Shown here in pieces: positions 15,390 to 24,591 of a stretch of DNA of 64,000 nucleotides. Location of the stretch: NCBI GenBank assembly GCA_964479695.1, contig CAYZSO010000002.1:99204-163203 (forward strand), given 5' to 3'. The DNA comes from JAAYZH01 sp964479695. Lineage in GTDB: Bacteria; Bacillota; Clostridia; Saccharofermentanales; Fastidiosipilaceae. The translations under genes and the position numbers were made by a program. Positions within the stretch are counted from its first letter, which is position 1. Each line of letters begins with the position of its first letter. The notes under the pieces are model-generated. The model made no database searches. It was not told where the DNA came from and saw nothing but the letters and a program-made list of their open reading frames with translations.

Positions 15390-17813
15390 TCATTCTCTGC
15401 CGATGCAGCATTCGTAGGCTTTGACATGCTGCACTTCGTCCACACCCAAGCGCACGGCCAGAGCCGACGCCCCCAAACCAATCGCCGGAATCACCAGCAA
15501 AATCATCCACCACACCATGGTGAAGCGGAAACCATCAGCCCCTAGAGATTGCAGGAACAAGCCACTCACCTGTTGACCCAAACCAATCCCCAGCAAGATA
15601 CCTAAGGCGATGCCGGCACAGCTGAAGGCGAGGGCTTTGGCCAAAATACCTTGACTAATCCGCTTCCCGGTGAGCCCCAGCGCCTTGTGCAGCGAAATCC
15701 GATTCCGATCGCGCTCGACAATCAGGCGGATGAACAGCGCCACGACCACCACAATGATCCCCGCGGCAATCCCGTAGGCCACGATCTTTGCGAGCTTGAT
15801 CTGCTCCAGCGTCTGCCCGTAGGTGCCCTGCATGTAATCGCCGATCGCAACCACTTCGACGCTCTCAGTCTTATAACTTCTTACCCACTCATCCTGCGCA
15901 GTATCTTCGGCCAAAGCCGCATAAACCACACTCCACATCAGCGGATTTTCTGTGCCTGCCGCATCCGCGACCACGCTTGCTGCATCGGCTGCGGGCGCGC
16001 TGATCTTCGCCGTCTTCCCGCCATTTGTGATGTCGGAATAAATCCCGCAAACGCTGTAAGCTACAGCCGAATCGCTGCCACCCAAGCGAATCGTGTCTCC
16101 AAGAGCGACTTGGAGTTCCTCCGCATTTAGGTTGGAAAGAGCAATTTCTCCGGGTGCAGAAGGCGCTCGCCCGCTGCTGTAGGCCACAGGGAAAATGCTG
16201 TGATCCCCTTGCTCAATGAGGAGGTTGGTTCTTTGGCCAGAAGAAAGCTCCGCGAGATACGCCCGCGTCTGCAAAACCGAGTACGCTGTCACAGACTGAT
16301 CCTCCCGAAGGCGCGCAGCCAAAGCCTCCGTATCCCTCCCAATATCCTCCGTCTGCCGCACATCCAGATGCACATCCGCATTGCCGATCCCCATATACGT
16401 CACGAATTCAGGCGACTCCAGCGTACTCGACAGGTTCTGCGGGATCAGCATCAAACTCACGCACACGGCCGTCACCACGCCGATCAGCAGGTACTGGCGC
16501 CGATTCGCCTGGGTTTCGGCCACAGGTTTCACGAACATCGCCTCAAGAGCCGTGACTTTGTCGGTGGCTTTGAGTTTCCGCCACACGAACAGCATGATCA
16601 GGCCTACCAGCACCGCCGCCGTCAGGAATGCGAGGAGCCAAGGTCCGGCGCTCCCTTCGCCCTTGCCGTAAAGGTCTTGCATTTGTTTGGCCAAAGGCGC
16701 CTGCACCCACCCTGCTGCCACGAAGCCAATGATCCCGCCGAGGCCGGTGAGCAGAAAATATTTCGCAAAATAGATTTTCTTAAGATCCCGCCGACTGGTC
16801 CCGATGGCCTTCAGAAGTCCGACCTCTCGCCGATCTTTCTCCATCTGAATTGCGGTAATAAAATGCAGACTCAGCAACGAAACCACCAGCACCGCCAAAC
16901 TCACAATGAGAATCACGAAGATCATCATCCCATCCGACAAAGCATTCATCATCCTTATCAGTGGCCTGGTAATCGTGGGCCCATTCGCCGGCAGCCCTGC
17001 CTCCGCATACGCCGTCGCAAACGCATTACTATCTACCGGCTGCCCTTGTGGCGCGCCTTGGTCGGCGGCGCGCTCGTTGGCAGCTTGTTGCGCGGCGCCC
17101 TGTTGCGTGGCGCCCTGCGCTGCCGGATCCAGAAGGCGGTATTCAATGAGATACTCTTCTTCACCCTGAGCCAACAAGCGCTCGTAGTCGGCAGGATTCA
17201 CCAGGAAACGTTTCGACGAAGACATCATGGAGTTCATTTGGGAATCCCTCACGAAGCCCGCAACCGTGAGCCTTTCCGTTCCAATTTGCAGCATGTCCCC
17301 GACTTTCACATCATAAAGGGAGCGATACGTAATCGGAACATACACTTCGCCAGGCCCAGCCTCCGCCACCTCATCATCCAAGGTCAAGAGAAAGTCGAAA
17401 TTCTCGGCCTGCACAGTCAGCCCATTATCCTGTGTGCTGTCAGCCAAACTGACTGCGGTTCCCATTTGATTCGTCGTGTCCGCTTTGGCCAAAGCCGCGC
17501 TACTCTCATCTGTGCTTACAAAGCTCAGAGCGCTGTTATTGAGATTCAGGAATTTGAGCACTTGCCAGTCTTCAATTTCGCTGTGCTCACTGTGAAATTG
17601 TTCAAGCGCAGGCATGTCAAGACTGCCAACATGCATTTGCAGGAAGTCCGGCGTTTTCGCTCTCGCCATCAACAGGTCCATAGAACCTAGAAGCTGCGAA
17701 AGCAAGAAAATGGTCAAAGCAAACAACATCGTTGTTATTGCCGTAATCAGACAAGTGGCAACGGCAAAAAGCCTATTACGGTTGATATCGTTCCAAATGA
17801 GGCGTTGTATCAT
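15390..17813 (-). CDS. ABC transporter permease (FtsX/MacB family)
   Basis: An 807-residue permease with one N-terminal membrane helix, a large extracytoplasmic domain, three helices around residues 295-420, a second extracytoplasmic domain and three C-terminal helices: the duplicated FtsX layout. KDRREVGLLKAIGTSRRDLKKI is the family cytoplasmic loop. The ATG at 17813 has GGAGGA upstream, so the further 12 codons are not used. A Gln/Ala-rich insertion (GATQQGAAQQAANERAAD) near residue 240 is repeat-derived. The TetR gene upstream probably regulates it. Confidence 0.88.
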   Translation of the reverse strand: MIQRLIWNDINRNRLFAVATCLITAITTMLFALTIFLLSQLLGSMDLLMARAKTPDFLQMHVGSLDMPALEQFHSEHSEIEDWQVLKFLNLNNSALSFVSTDESSAALAKADTTNQMGTAVSLADSTQDNGLTVQAENFDFLLTLDDEVAEAGPGEVYVPITYRSLYDVKVGDMLQIGTERLTVAGFVRDSQMNSMMSSSKRFLVNPADYERLLAQGEEEYLIEYRLLDPAAQGATQQGAAQQAANERAADQGAPQGQPVDSNAFATAYAEAGLPANGPTITRPLIRMMNALSDGMMIFVILIVSLAVLVVSLLSLHFITAIQMEKDRREVGLLKAIGTSRRDLKKIYFAKYFLLTGLGGIIGFVAAGWVQAPLAKQMQDLYGKGEGSAGPWLLAFLTAAVLVGLIMLFVWRKLKATDKVTALEAMFVKPVAETQANRRQYLLIGVVTAVCVSLMLIPQNLSSTLESPEFVTYMGIGNADVHLDVRQTEDIGRDTEALAARLREDQSVTAYSVLQTRAYLAELSSGQRTNLLIEQGDHSIFPVAYSSGRAPSAPGEIALSNLNAEELQVALGDTIRLGGSDSAVAYSVCGIYSDITNGGKTAKISAPAADAASVVADAAGTENPLMWSVVYAALAEDTAQDEWVRSYKTESVEVVAIGDYMQGTYGQTLEQIKLAKIVAYGIAAGIIVVVVALFIRLIVERDRNRISLHKALGLTGKRISQGILAKALAFSCAGIALGILLGIGLGQQVSGLFLQSLGADGFRFTMVWWMILLVIPAIGLGASALAVRLGVDEVQHVKAYECCIGRE

Positions 17814-17854
17814 GAGGAGTTCCTCCGGGTTCACTGGTAGCGTGGGCAAGACTG

Positions 17855-18008
17855 GTTTCGAATGTGCCTTCGCTTAGGGCGAAGGCGAGGGTGTTTCGAA
17901 TGTGCCTTCGCTTGAGGCGAAGGCGGGGTCAGTTTCGAATGTGCCTTCGCTTAGGGCGAAGGCGAGGTCAGTTTCGAATGTGCCTTCGCTTAGGGCGAAG
18001 GCGGGGTG
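17855..18008. repeat. Four tandem 38-39-bp hairpin units
   Basis: Units begin with GTTTCGAATGTGCCTTCGC at 17855, 17893, 17932 and 17971. Each holds a perfect GCCTTCGC / GCGAAGGC stem with a 4-5-base loop. The last unit overlaps the final codons of the tetR gene; the array lies between tetR and the ABC permease. Confidence 0.93.
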
Positions 18009-18634
18009 ACGTTTTCAAAAATCGGGCGAATCACTTCGAGGAGGGCGTCTTTGGCCATACCTAGTAAACGCTCTACGTTATAGATAAAAGCCGCAATCTG
18101 TCGCGTCCGCTCGTCTTCGCTCTGCACAGCCAGAGTGTCGAACGCGGTGTTGGCGTAGAGCATCAGCATCTCCGTGGTCTCCTTGGGGTAGTCGGTTTGA
18201 AAGATTCCCTGATCGTTACCTTCTTCGATGAGGCCGGTGATAATTGGGTTGACCTCGGCTAGCATGTGCTCCTGCATTTTCTGGTGCATCAGAGCATTCT
18301 GCGGTTTATGCGCCTGCTCCATCACTTCACTGCCGATCTCGCCTTCTAAATTGAGCTGGAGGATTGTCTGGGTGAAGCGCTGCAAAATCGGGATTTCCTT
18401 TTGATTCGCTACCGCACTGGCCCGCTTCACGGCTAGATCGGTCAGGCGCGCGATAATGCCGTCGAGGATTTCTTCTTTGGAAGCGAAGTGATAGTAGAGG
18501 GTGCCTCTGGCGATGCCGACCTCTTGCAAGATGTCACTTGTGCTGGTTTGGTCAAAGCCCTGCTGAATAAATAGTTTCTCTGACGCATCAAGAATTTCGT
18601 TTCTTCTCGTATCGGCTTCCTTCGTGATTCTCAT
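17990..18634 (-). CDS. TetR-family transcriptional regulator
   Basis: A 214-residue regulator. The N-terminal helix-turn-helix (ILDASEKLFIQQGFDQTSTS, then VGIARGTLYYHFASKEEIL) is a textbook TetR domain; the helical C-terminal domain binds an unknown ligand. It is first in the direction of the ABC permease and ATPase genes and probably represses that exporter. GAGGAG precedes the ATG. A pentanucleotide repeat tract lies directly upstream of the ribosome site. Confidence 0.9.
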   Translation of the reverse strand: MRITKEADTRRNEILDASEKLFIQQGFDQTSTSDILQEVGIARGTLYYHFASKEEILDGIIARLTDLAVKRASAVANQKEIPILQRFTQTILQLNLEGEIGSEVMEQAHKPQNALMHQKMQEHMLAEVNPIITGLIEEGNDQGIFQTDYPKETTEMLMLYANTAFDTLAVQSEDERTRQIAAFIYNVERLLGMAKDALLEVIRPIFENVTPPSP

Positions 18635-18652
18635 GTTGGCTCCTCGGTGTTA

Positions 18653-18752
18653 TGGTGTGGTGTGGTGTGGTGTGGTGTGGTGTGGTGCTTTGGTTGGTGG
18701 TTTGGTTTTTATGGCGTTGGGTTGGTTTGGCGTTGGTTGGTGTTGGTTGGTG
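18653..18752. repeat. Pentanucleotide tract upstream of tetR
   Basis: Six full TGTGG units at 18656-18685 with partial units at both sides, then a GT-rich stretch with GGTTGG words to about 18752. On the coding strand it is a CCACA repeat about 20 bases upstream of the tetR ribosome binding site. Confidence 0.92.
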
Positions 18753-19679
18753 TTACGCTCGCAAGTTATCTTTTCAGTTGATATGTACTTTGTCTGCCTC
18801 GACTGACTGTCGGTCTATAAATAATAATGTTTCGACCGGATGATTGTCAAGAGGCAGATCAATGGAAATTACTTAGCCTGAAAATTACCTGAAAATTACC
18901 GGGTATTTACCAGGCGGGGCTGACTGGATTTACGGGTAGTTGCTGGAAATATCAAAGCGTCCATCAATAATAAACGTCGTTCGATTTAATGGCGGCCATT
19001 TATGGAACGGAAGTGCTGGATCTCTTACAGGTGAAAAAAATCCCGCCAGCTGAGGTCACTCTAAGACCATCCTTGCTGGCGGGTGTTCTTGTGAAAAAGA
19101 ACGATCAGAACTAAGTACTCGAGGAGTAAAGAGTATAGACACTCTCTTTGCTCCACAGGGGCTGACTAGACTAAGTATATAATATTTTCTGGACACGGGG
19201 TTTTAGGATTGCAAATTTTCGTTGTCGATCCGAACCTCTGTTTCGTCTGCCCTTTTATACTTAGTTTCCAATCAACCTTAGCATCAAAATCGTTTGTCAG
19301 CTACTTTTTCCCTGCTTTTATCCGTTTTTTCGGGTTCTTCAGGGGTTTACTTCTGCAAACAGTGGATTTTCACAGTGTATTGCGCAAGCTTGATCTATCT
19401 TTGTACGCTATGGTACGAGTTTCATTTTTATTCGGAAATCCTTGATGGTACGAATCGTTCAGCTTATTGTTGCTGGATTAAGTTCAGCCGATCTTGCAGA
19501 GTTTCGCTGATGGAATGTACGCCTAGTTCCACTTATTGTGACAAGTCCAGCCATCTTTGTCTTTTAAACTTCTAAAATGGACCCATGCAACTATTAATCT
19601 AATATATATTTTGTAATTCGTAAAATTATCTTGTCAAACGCCCTGCTCTTCAACACCAACCATGCAAAAGATTTCCAAC
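18753..19679. other. Gene-free region with hairpins
   Basis: About 930 bp with no gene I can support. The left half has two hairpins (19042-19083 and 19123-19154). The right half (19200-19620) contains only short frames without ribosome sites, and the words TGGTACGA and CCAGC recur. It may hold a decayed insertion sequence, but I recognise no motif. Confidence 0.5.
19042..19083. terminator. Strong hairpin, terminator-like
   Basis: CCCGCCAGC at 19042-19050 pairs with GCTGGCGGG at 19075-19083 over a 24-base loop; TGTTCTTG follows. On the opposite strand a run of A/T (TTTTTTTCAC) follows, so it would terminate better in minus direction. Confidence 0.4.
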
Positions 19680-19904
19680 TTGGTTAGGATCCGGAATCTT
19701 GCGACAAAGAATATCGTCACGGAGAAAATTCTCCCCTACTTAAGCGAGCCACTGAACGATTACTGACCTGCAGACAGAATATTTTGAATGAATAATGACT
19801 TCTACCGCAAAATTATTAGGTAGAAAAACAATGCCAACGGAAAAGCATCCATACAACTCAGCATATATCGATCAGCTGTCGCAAAAATCGCGATCTGAAC
19901 CAAC
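19680..19904. mobile_element. MITE-like non-coding element, copy B
   Basis: Left end TTGGTTAGGATCCGGAATC...GCGACA (19680-19706), right end TGTCGC...CGATCTGAACCAAC (19877-19904), imperfect inverted repeats. Internal GAACGATTACTGACCTG and GAATGAATAATGAC words match copies A and C. Similarity continues to the palindrome at 20004. Confidence 0.65.
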
Positions 19905-20003
19905 TTTGAAATAACATAATAATTTCTCAAATCTCAGCGGAACCAAATTAGACAGAATACGCCGCCAAAACCGCTCCACCAGAAAAACTCGCCCACAAAA
20001 CCC

Positions 20004-20035
20004 ACTACATATGTTTAAAAATAAACTTATGTAGT
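20004..20035. repeat. 32-bp palindromic repeat, copy 5
   Basis: Same half-sites as copies 2, 3 and 6; preceded by CTCGCCCACAAAACCC, which also precedes copy 8. Confidence 0.9.
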
Positions 20036-20040
20036 GAAAA

Positions 20041-20120
20041 CCAAACCAAACCAAACCAAACCAAACCAAACCAACCAAACCAAACCAACCCAACCCAAAC
20101 CAACCCAACCCAAACCAAAC
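20041..20120. repeat. CCAAA pentanucleotide tract after the leuB-like gene
   Basis: Six uninterrupted CCAAA units at 20041-20070, then a degenerate CCAAC/CCAAA mixture up to eight bases before the stop codon of the leuB-like gene. Confidence 0.92.
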
Positions 20121-20127
20121 CGCCGAC

Positions 20128-21210
20128 TCAACCCAGCGCTTCGATGATTCGATCACCCATCGTCTGAGTCGAGAGCCACTCATCGCCGGGACGGGCGATG
20201 TCGCGAGTCCTATACCCTCGCTCAATCACCAACTTAATAGCCGTCTCGATCGCGAGCGCTTCGGCTTCGAGACCGAAGCTCAAACGGAGCATCAAAGCCG
20301 CCGCCGCAATCATGCCAATCGGATTCACAATGCCCGCTCCGATGATGGACTCGTCCGGGTTGTGGAGCTGATTCGGAGTGTAGATGCCGCGGGAGTCTTT
20401 GGCTACCTCAGCGGAACCAAACATGTAGGGCGTTCCCGTGAGCTGCGTGCCCTCGTCCGAAATGATGTCGCCGAAGAGGTTGCTCGCCAGCACCACATCA
20501 AACACGTGCGGCGACTCGATAATTTTCATAGCCGCCAAATCGATGTAGTAATGGTCAATCGTGGTTGATGGGTACTTTTCGCCCAGCTTGAAAACAGTCT
20601 CTTGCCAAAGTTTTGAGGTCTCGAGGGCGTTTGCTTTGTCTAGCACCGTCAGCTTGTTTTTGCGGTTTTGTGCCAGTTCGAAGCCCAGAACTGCCGTATC
20701 GGTAATCATCTGCTCATGGTAGTATTCAATTTCATACGCTTCCTGACCCGAGTCGCCCACACGCCTGACCTTCTCCTTCGAGCACAAAATGCCCCCCACG
20801 ATGTCTCGGAGGAAGACAATATCCAGCCCCTTCGCGATAATTTCATCCTTCAAGGGCGACAAATGTGCCAAGCCGGGATAAATCGTCACCGGCCTAATCG
20901 TGGTGTGCACCCCAAGCGCTTGCCGGATCTTCATCAAGCCATATTCGGGCCGTTTATCCAGGGGTTGGTTCCGATATTTTGCCAGTCCCGAATTCCCAAA
21001 CAGCACGGCTTTCGCATTTTTGCAGATGGCCAAAGACGCCCCCGGCAGCGGTTCTCCACAGGTTTCGAGTGCCTCACCGCAGGCCAGTACCTCTTGCGCT
21101 TGCAGATCATGACCATATTTTTGGCTAACTGCTTGAAGAACCCTGAGGGTGGTCTCCATCATTTCCGGACCAACCCCGTCCCCTTTAACAACGGCAATAT
21201 CTATTTTCAT
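20128..21210 (-). CDS. Isopropylmalate/isocitrate dehydrogenase-family protein (LeuB-like)
   Basis: A 360-residue beta-decarboxylating dehydrogenase: it oxidises a 2-hydroxy-3-carboxy acid with NAD and decarboxylates it to a 2-oxo acid. Seen are VKGDGVGPEMM, the substrate-binding arginines in IRQALGVHTTIRP, the catalytic lysine in VLDKANALE and metal-binding aspartates in LFGDIISDE. The NAD loop usually reading HGSAPDIAG is changed to NQLHNPDESIIGAG, unlike ordinary LeuB. It is last in the PFOR-buk operon, which contains a LeuD-LeuC fusion but no isopropylmalate synthase, so a catabolic role is plausible; leucine synthesis is the alternative. Confidence 0.8.
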   Translation of the reverse strand: MKIDIAVVKGDGVGPEMMETTLRVLQAVSQKYGHDLQAQEVLACGEALETCGEPLPGASLAICKNAKAVLFGNSGLAKYRNQPLDKRPEYGLMKIRQALGVHTTIRPVTIYPGLAHLSPLKDEIIAKGLDIVFLRDIVGGILCSKEKVRRVGDSGQEAYEIEYYHEQMITDTAVLGFELAQNRKNKLTVLDKANALETSKLWQETVFKLGEKYPSTTIDHYYIDLAAMKIIESPHVFDVVLASNLFGDIISDEGTQLTGTPYMFGSAEVAKDSRGIYTPNQLHNPDESIIGAGIVNPIGMIAAAALMLRLSFGLEAEALAIETAIKLVIERGYRTRDIARPGDEWLSTQTMGDRIIEALG

Positions 21211-21256
21211 CGAAATTTTTCTCTTTCCTGCATTGGTATTCGTACACGCTATTTTT

Positions 21257-21342
21257 CACACAAAACAAACCTGAACACAAAACAAACCTGAACACAAAAC
21301 CGACTGTAAAACAAAACAAACCTAAAAACAAAACCGGCTCAA
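21257..21342. repeat. ACACAAAACAAACCTGA repeats between leuB-like and yczE-like genes
   Basis: The 17-bp word ACACAAAACAAACCTGA occurs twice in tandem, followed by further ACAAAAC words up to the end of the membrane-protein gene. Confidence 0.85.
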
Positions 21343-22101
21343 GATCGGCACAATCAACTTTTGCATAGGTTTCATCAGTTTGCCCACAAATATAGCACAA
21401 AGTACCGTTCCTTCTCGGATTCCCCAAATGCCTTCAAGCATCGCCAGAGAAAGGAGGAGTGCAGCGGCAACCACCACGCAATCCATGATCACTTTGACAT
21501 CAGCAAAAGCCATCTTCGTAAACACCTTCTGCCCAATTGCCGAAGTCAAGCCTTCCATAGGCATATGAACAAGTTTCACGTTCACATACAAGCTGACACC
21601 CAAGGCCACAAAGACAATGGACAATCCTAACATCAGAAGTTGGCCAAAGTACGTAGGGATCGTAAAGTCTCCAACAAGGTATTTTGCAGCGTTTACGAAG
21701 TAGCCAAACACAACTGCAAAAAGAATTTGAGTTAAATTGATCCACTGAAACTCTTTTCGCAAGATCACGATTTGCAACAAGACATAGAAGGCAAAAACAT
21801 CGATAACGACCGTGCCCATTTCAATGCCGGTCACCAGGCTAACGACGTACGGTAAAGAGTTTACCGGTGAAATTCCCAGTTGGGAATTCACCGAAAACGC
21901 AACACCCAGTGCCAAGAAAAAGAGCCCTAAAACATACACAAGAATGCGATTAAAGAACTTGACTTTGCTTGTGCGGCTTTGGCCAAAGTCCTCTTCGCGG
22001 CTCAAGTCCAAATCACCTTCGCGACTCGAACTCAAGCCATCGCTACCACCCACGGCCAGGTCCTCTTCGCGGCTCAAGTCCAAATCCCTATTCGTATCCA
22101 T
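21322..22101 (-). CDS. YczE/YitT-like integral membrane protein
   Basis: About 259 residues with a charged N-terminal tail and five or six hydrophobic helices. GVAFSVNSQLGISPVNSLPY is the family-like block of YczE/YyaS/DUF6198 membrane proteins. The tail contains DLDLSREED twice, from a DNA duplication. The start overlaps the butyrate kinase end by 14 bases (ATG 22101; a GTG at 22107 also fits), so translation is coupled. A transport role is possible but unproven. Confidence 0.75.
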   Translation of the reverse strand: MDTNRDLDLSREEDLAVGGSDGLSSSREGDLDLSREEDFGQSRTSKVKFFNRILVYVLGLFFLALGVAFSVNSQLGISPVNSLPYVVSLVTGIEMGTVVIDVFAFYVLLQIVILRKEFQWINLTQILFAVVFGYFVNAAKYLVGDFTIPTYFGQLLMLGLSIVFVALGVSLYVNVKLVHMPMEGLTSAIGQKVFTKMAFADVKVIMDCVVVAAALLLSLAMLEGIWGIREGTVLCAIFVGKLMKPMQKLIVPILSRFCF

Positions 22102-23206
22102 GGACACCTTGGAACCCGGACCAGACCGGTTCGCCGGTGTACTCTCTAGCCTCCTCTTCCCCTGACAGAACCCGAATCGCTCCGGCAGCCAGTGCTTCCA
22201 TTTCGAATTCCCCGGCCATCACTTCGATCGGCGCGATGAAGCTCAGCATCTCCCGGAGTTTCGCAACAACGTATTTATCATTGGAAATGCCGCCGGTGAA
22301 GATGATGCCGTCGACCTCGCCATGAAGGACAGCCGCCATGGAACCCGCCGTTTTGCCGATCTGATAGATCATGGCGTCGTAGATCAGCTTGGCATAGTCG
22401 TTGCCCTCTTGGATCATCTGGCCCACTTCCCTGGCATCAGAAGTTTGTAAATGGTCCACCAAGCCACCGGTTTTCGTCAGCTTATCTTGCATGTCCTTCT
22501 GGGAGAAGGTGCCGGAAAAGCAGAGATTGATGACGTCTTTGACCGGGATTTGGCCGGAGCGGGTCGGGGCCATAGGCCCGTCCCCGTTAGCGATGTCGTT
22601 GGAATCAACCATTTTCCCTTTTTTGTGCGCGGTGACTGAGATTCCGCCGCCGATGTGGCAGATAATTACGTTCAGTGCGTCGTAGCTTTTGCCTACTTTT
22701 TTGGCATAACGAAGGCCGATTTCTTTTTGATTCAAGGCATGGATTCTGCTTTCGCGGTAGATCCCTTTGAGCCCGGTCACGCGGGCAAGATCGGAAAACT
22801 CATCCACATCCGGCGGATTGACAACGAAGGCCGGTACACCGGTTTGCTTTGCAAAGTCATCGGCCAGTAGAGCGCCCAGCGTAGCAGGATGCTTGACCGT
22901 GAACCCCACCTTTGCATGTTCCAGAAGTTTTTCACCGACCTGATAGACGCCGCCTTCAACATTGACCAGGCCGCCGCCTCGGGCGGCGAACGCGTCGACA
23001 TCTTCCAAGGTCAGGTTTTCTTGCTCCAATTCTTCCAGAATGGTTGCTTTGCGGTACTCAAACTGGTCATAGATTTCGGCAAAGTCTTTGAGCCTTTCCG
23101 CATCATGTGTGACATTTTTTGAGAAGCGCATCGTTTCGCCTTCGAAGAGAGCAATTTTCGTCGAAGTTGAACCGGGATTAATCGCAAATATTTTGTATGT
23201 TTTCAT
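22088..23206 (-). CDS. buk: Butyrate kinase (acyl kinase)
   Basis: Converts butyryl phosphate (or branched/other short acyl phosphates) and ADP to the acid and ATP. The N-terminal phosphate-binding block IFAINPGSTSTKIALF, the mid-block VIICHIGGGISVTAHKKGKM and the C-terminal IIFTGGISNDKYV are ASKHA acyl-kinase signatures. At 372 residues it has the usual Buk length. The ATG at 23206 aligns with family starts better than the TTG at 23215. The phosphate acyltransferase gene lies two genes upstream in the operon, with the transporter between. Confidence 0.92.
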   Translation of the reverse strand: MKTYKIFAINPGSTSTKIALFEGETMRFSKNVTHDAERLKDFAEIYDQFEYRKATILEELEQENLTLEDVDAFAARGGGLVNVEGGVYQVGEKLLEHAKVGFTVKHPATLGALLADDFAKQTGVPAFVVNPPDVDEFSDLARVTGLKGIYRESRIHALNQKEIGLRYAKKVGKSYDALNVIICHIGGGISVTAHKKGKMVDSNDIANGDGPMAPTRSGQIPVKDVINLCFSGTFSQKDMQDKLTKTGGLVDHLQTSDAREVGQMIQEGNDYAKLIYDAMIYQIGKTAGSMAAVLHGEVDGIIFTGGISNDKYVVAKLREMLSFIAPIEVMAGEFEMEALAAGAIRVLSGEEEAREYTGEPVWSGFQGVHGYE

Positions 23207-23240
23207 CTCGTCCAAGATCCCCCTAGATTCACAGCTACAC

Positions 23241-24578
23241 TCACAACATGAAGAATCGGTACAGGAAGCCTGCCCAAATAATCATGAGTGCGCCTCCGAT
23301 ACGGGTCGAAATCGACGCAAAGGCCAGAAGATTCATACGATTGGCAGCCGTCAAGACAGCGATGTCACCCGAACCGCCAATATTGCAGCAGCAAAGCCCC
23401 GCGGTGACACCCGCTTCATAGGGGAACAAGCCGGTAATTTTGCCGAAGAGCATGGCACCGAGGAAGGCACCCAAGACACCGGCAATAATGACGACAAACG
23501 CAGCAGGTGTGAAGAAAGAAGTGAGGTCTGTAATCTTGAAGGAATTGATGCCAATTCCGGCGATCAGCATAGGAAGAAGTGCCTGCAGCGAAAAATTCAT
23601 GGCATAAACAGTCGAATCGGAAACATCGTCGGGCAGAACATTCGTAGCCTTAATAATAATCGCGAGGATAATGGTCCAAGCCAAGCCAGCCAACATACCC
23701 GTGCCCGGGAGTTTGCCCAAGATAGCGCCGGCCAAGTAGAGAGCCAAAGCAACCAAGATGCCGGCCGCCAGCAGTTTGTAATTCCCGGATGTAGACGGGC
23801 GTTTCGCTTCATCCACTTCCGTTTTCTCTTCCTGGTCAATCATGATGCGACCACCACCGTTGATCTTCGGCATATTTTTGGTGATCCCACCGCCGAGCGA
23901 CGCAAATAAGATAGCCAAAACATTGGAGATCGAGGCATAACTGATAAACATGCCCGCCAGTCCGGTCAGATCTTGGCCGGATAACTGCGAATAGAGTTGC
24001 GGGATCGTCGTAATTGCACCGGCAGAACCACCGGACATCGTCGGGATTGCCACATAGAACAGGCCTTCCTTCCAGCCATAACCGGTGACCAGACCCGCCA
24101 GAACGGCGAAGCCTAACGCAAAGACCTGGCTGCCGATCACCGTAGGCAAATACCGCACGGTCGCACCCAGCAAAATTTTTCGATCCATCACCAGGATTGA
24201 GCCAACCAAGAGTGTCGCAATATAGAAATCCTGGAAACCGCCTCTCATCAACACTTTGACGCCATTCAGCAGAGGCTCCGGGATCAAGCCGAAATAGTTC
24301 ATGATCGAAGTGCCGAACATCGGCAGGAGCACCGCGCCACCCAGATAGTCATTGACGATCGGGATGACTCCGCCCAACCAGAAGAAAATGCCGCCAATGG
24401 ACATCAAAAATGCCATCGTCCCGACAAAAGTCGTCGCCTCAAACGCATAGTCACCCGACTGTGTGATGATCGACGTCGGCATAAAGCCCATATAAGTTGC
24501 AATCACAATTACGATAAAGACCGGTAAGAAATAGGTCAACGGCAGACCCGCAATTTTGACCTTGTTCATTTTGTTCAC
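23241..24578 (-). CDS. 2-hydroxycarboxylate transporter (CitS/2HCT family)
   Basis: A polytopic membrane protein of 445 residues. Both family re-entrant loops with a GGxG motif are visible: MSGGSAGAITTIPQLYSQL (loop V) and CCCNIGGSGDIAVLTAANRM (loop X). The family moves citrate, malate, lactate or related hydroxy acids with sodium or protons, or by exchange. The GTG at 24578 sits eight bases after GAGGAGG and is preferred to the TTG at 24605. In this operon it is the natural candidate to import the substrate; the exact acid is not readable. Confidence 0.87.
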   Translation of the reverse strand: MNKMNKVKIAGLPLTYFLPVFIVIVIATYMGFMPTSIITQSGDYAFEATTFVGTMAFLMSIGGIFFWLGGVIPIVNDYLGGAVLLPMFGTSIMNYFGLIPEPLLNGVKVLMRGGFQDFYIATLLVGSILVMDRKILLGATVRYLPTVIGSQVFALGFAVLAGLVTGYGWKEGLFYVAIPTMSGGSAGAITTIPQLYSQLSGQDLTGLAGMFISYASISNVLAILFASLGGGITKNMPKINGGGRIMIDQEEKTEVDEAKRPSTSGNYKLLAAGILVALALYLAGAILGKLPGTGMLAGLAWTIILAIIIKATNVLPDDVSDSTVYAMNFSLQALLPMLIAGIGINSFKITDLTSFFTPAAFVVIIAGVLGAFLGAMLFGKITGLFPYEAGVTAGLCCCNIGGSGDIAVLTAANRMNLLAFASISTRIGGALMIIWAGFLYRFFML

Positions 24579-24591
24579 AGGGTTATCCTCC

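Noticed and set aside
16200..17690. 496-codon open frame on the plus strand
   Set aside because: It is antisense to the well-supported ABC permease, has no ribosome site or family resemblance, and reflects codon bias of the real gene.
17855..18008. CRISPR-like array
   Set aside because: Units are identical hairpins in direct tandem with no variable spacers and no cas genes.
19872..20225. 117-codon frame with GLGWFGLGWFGL repeats
   Set aside because: Translates the pentanucleotide tract and the end of the leuB-like gene in another frame.
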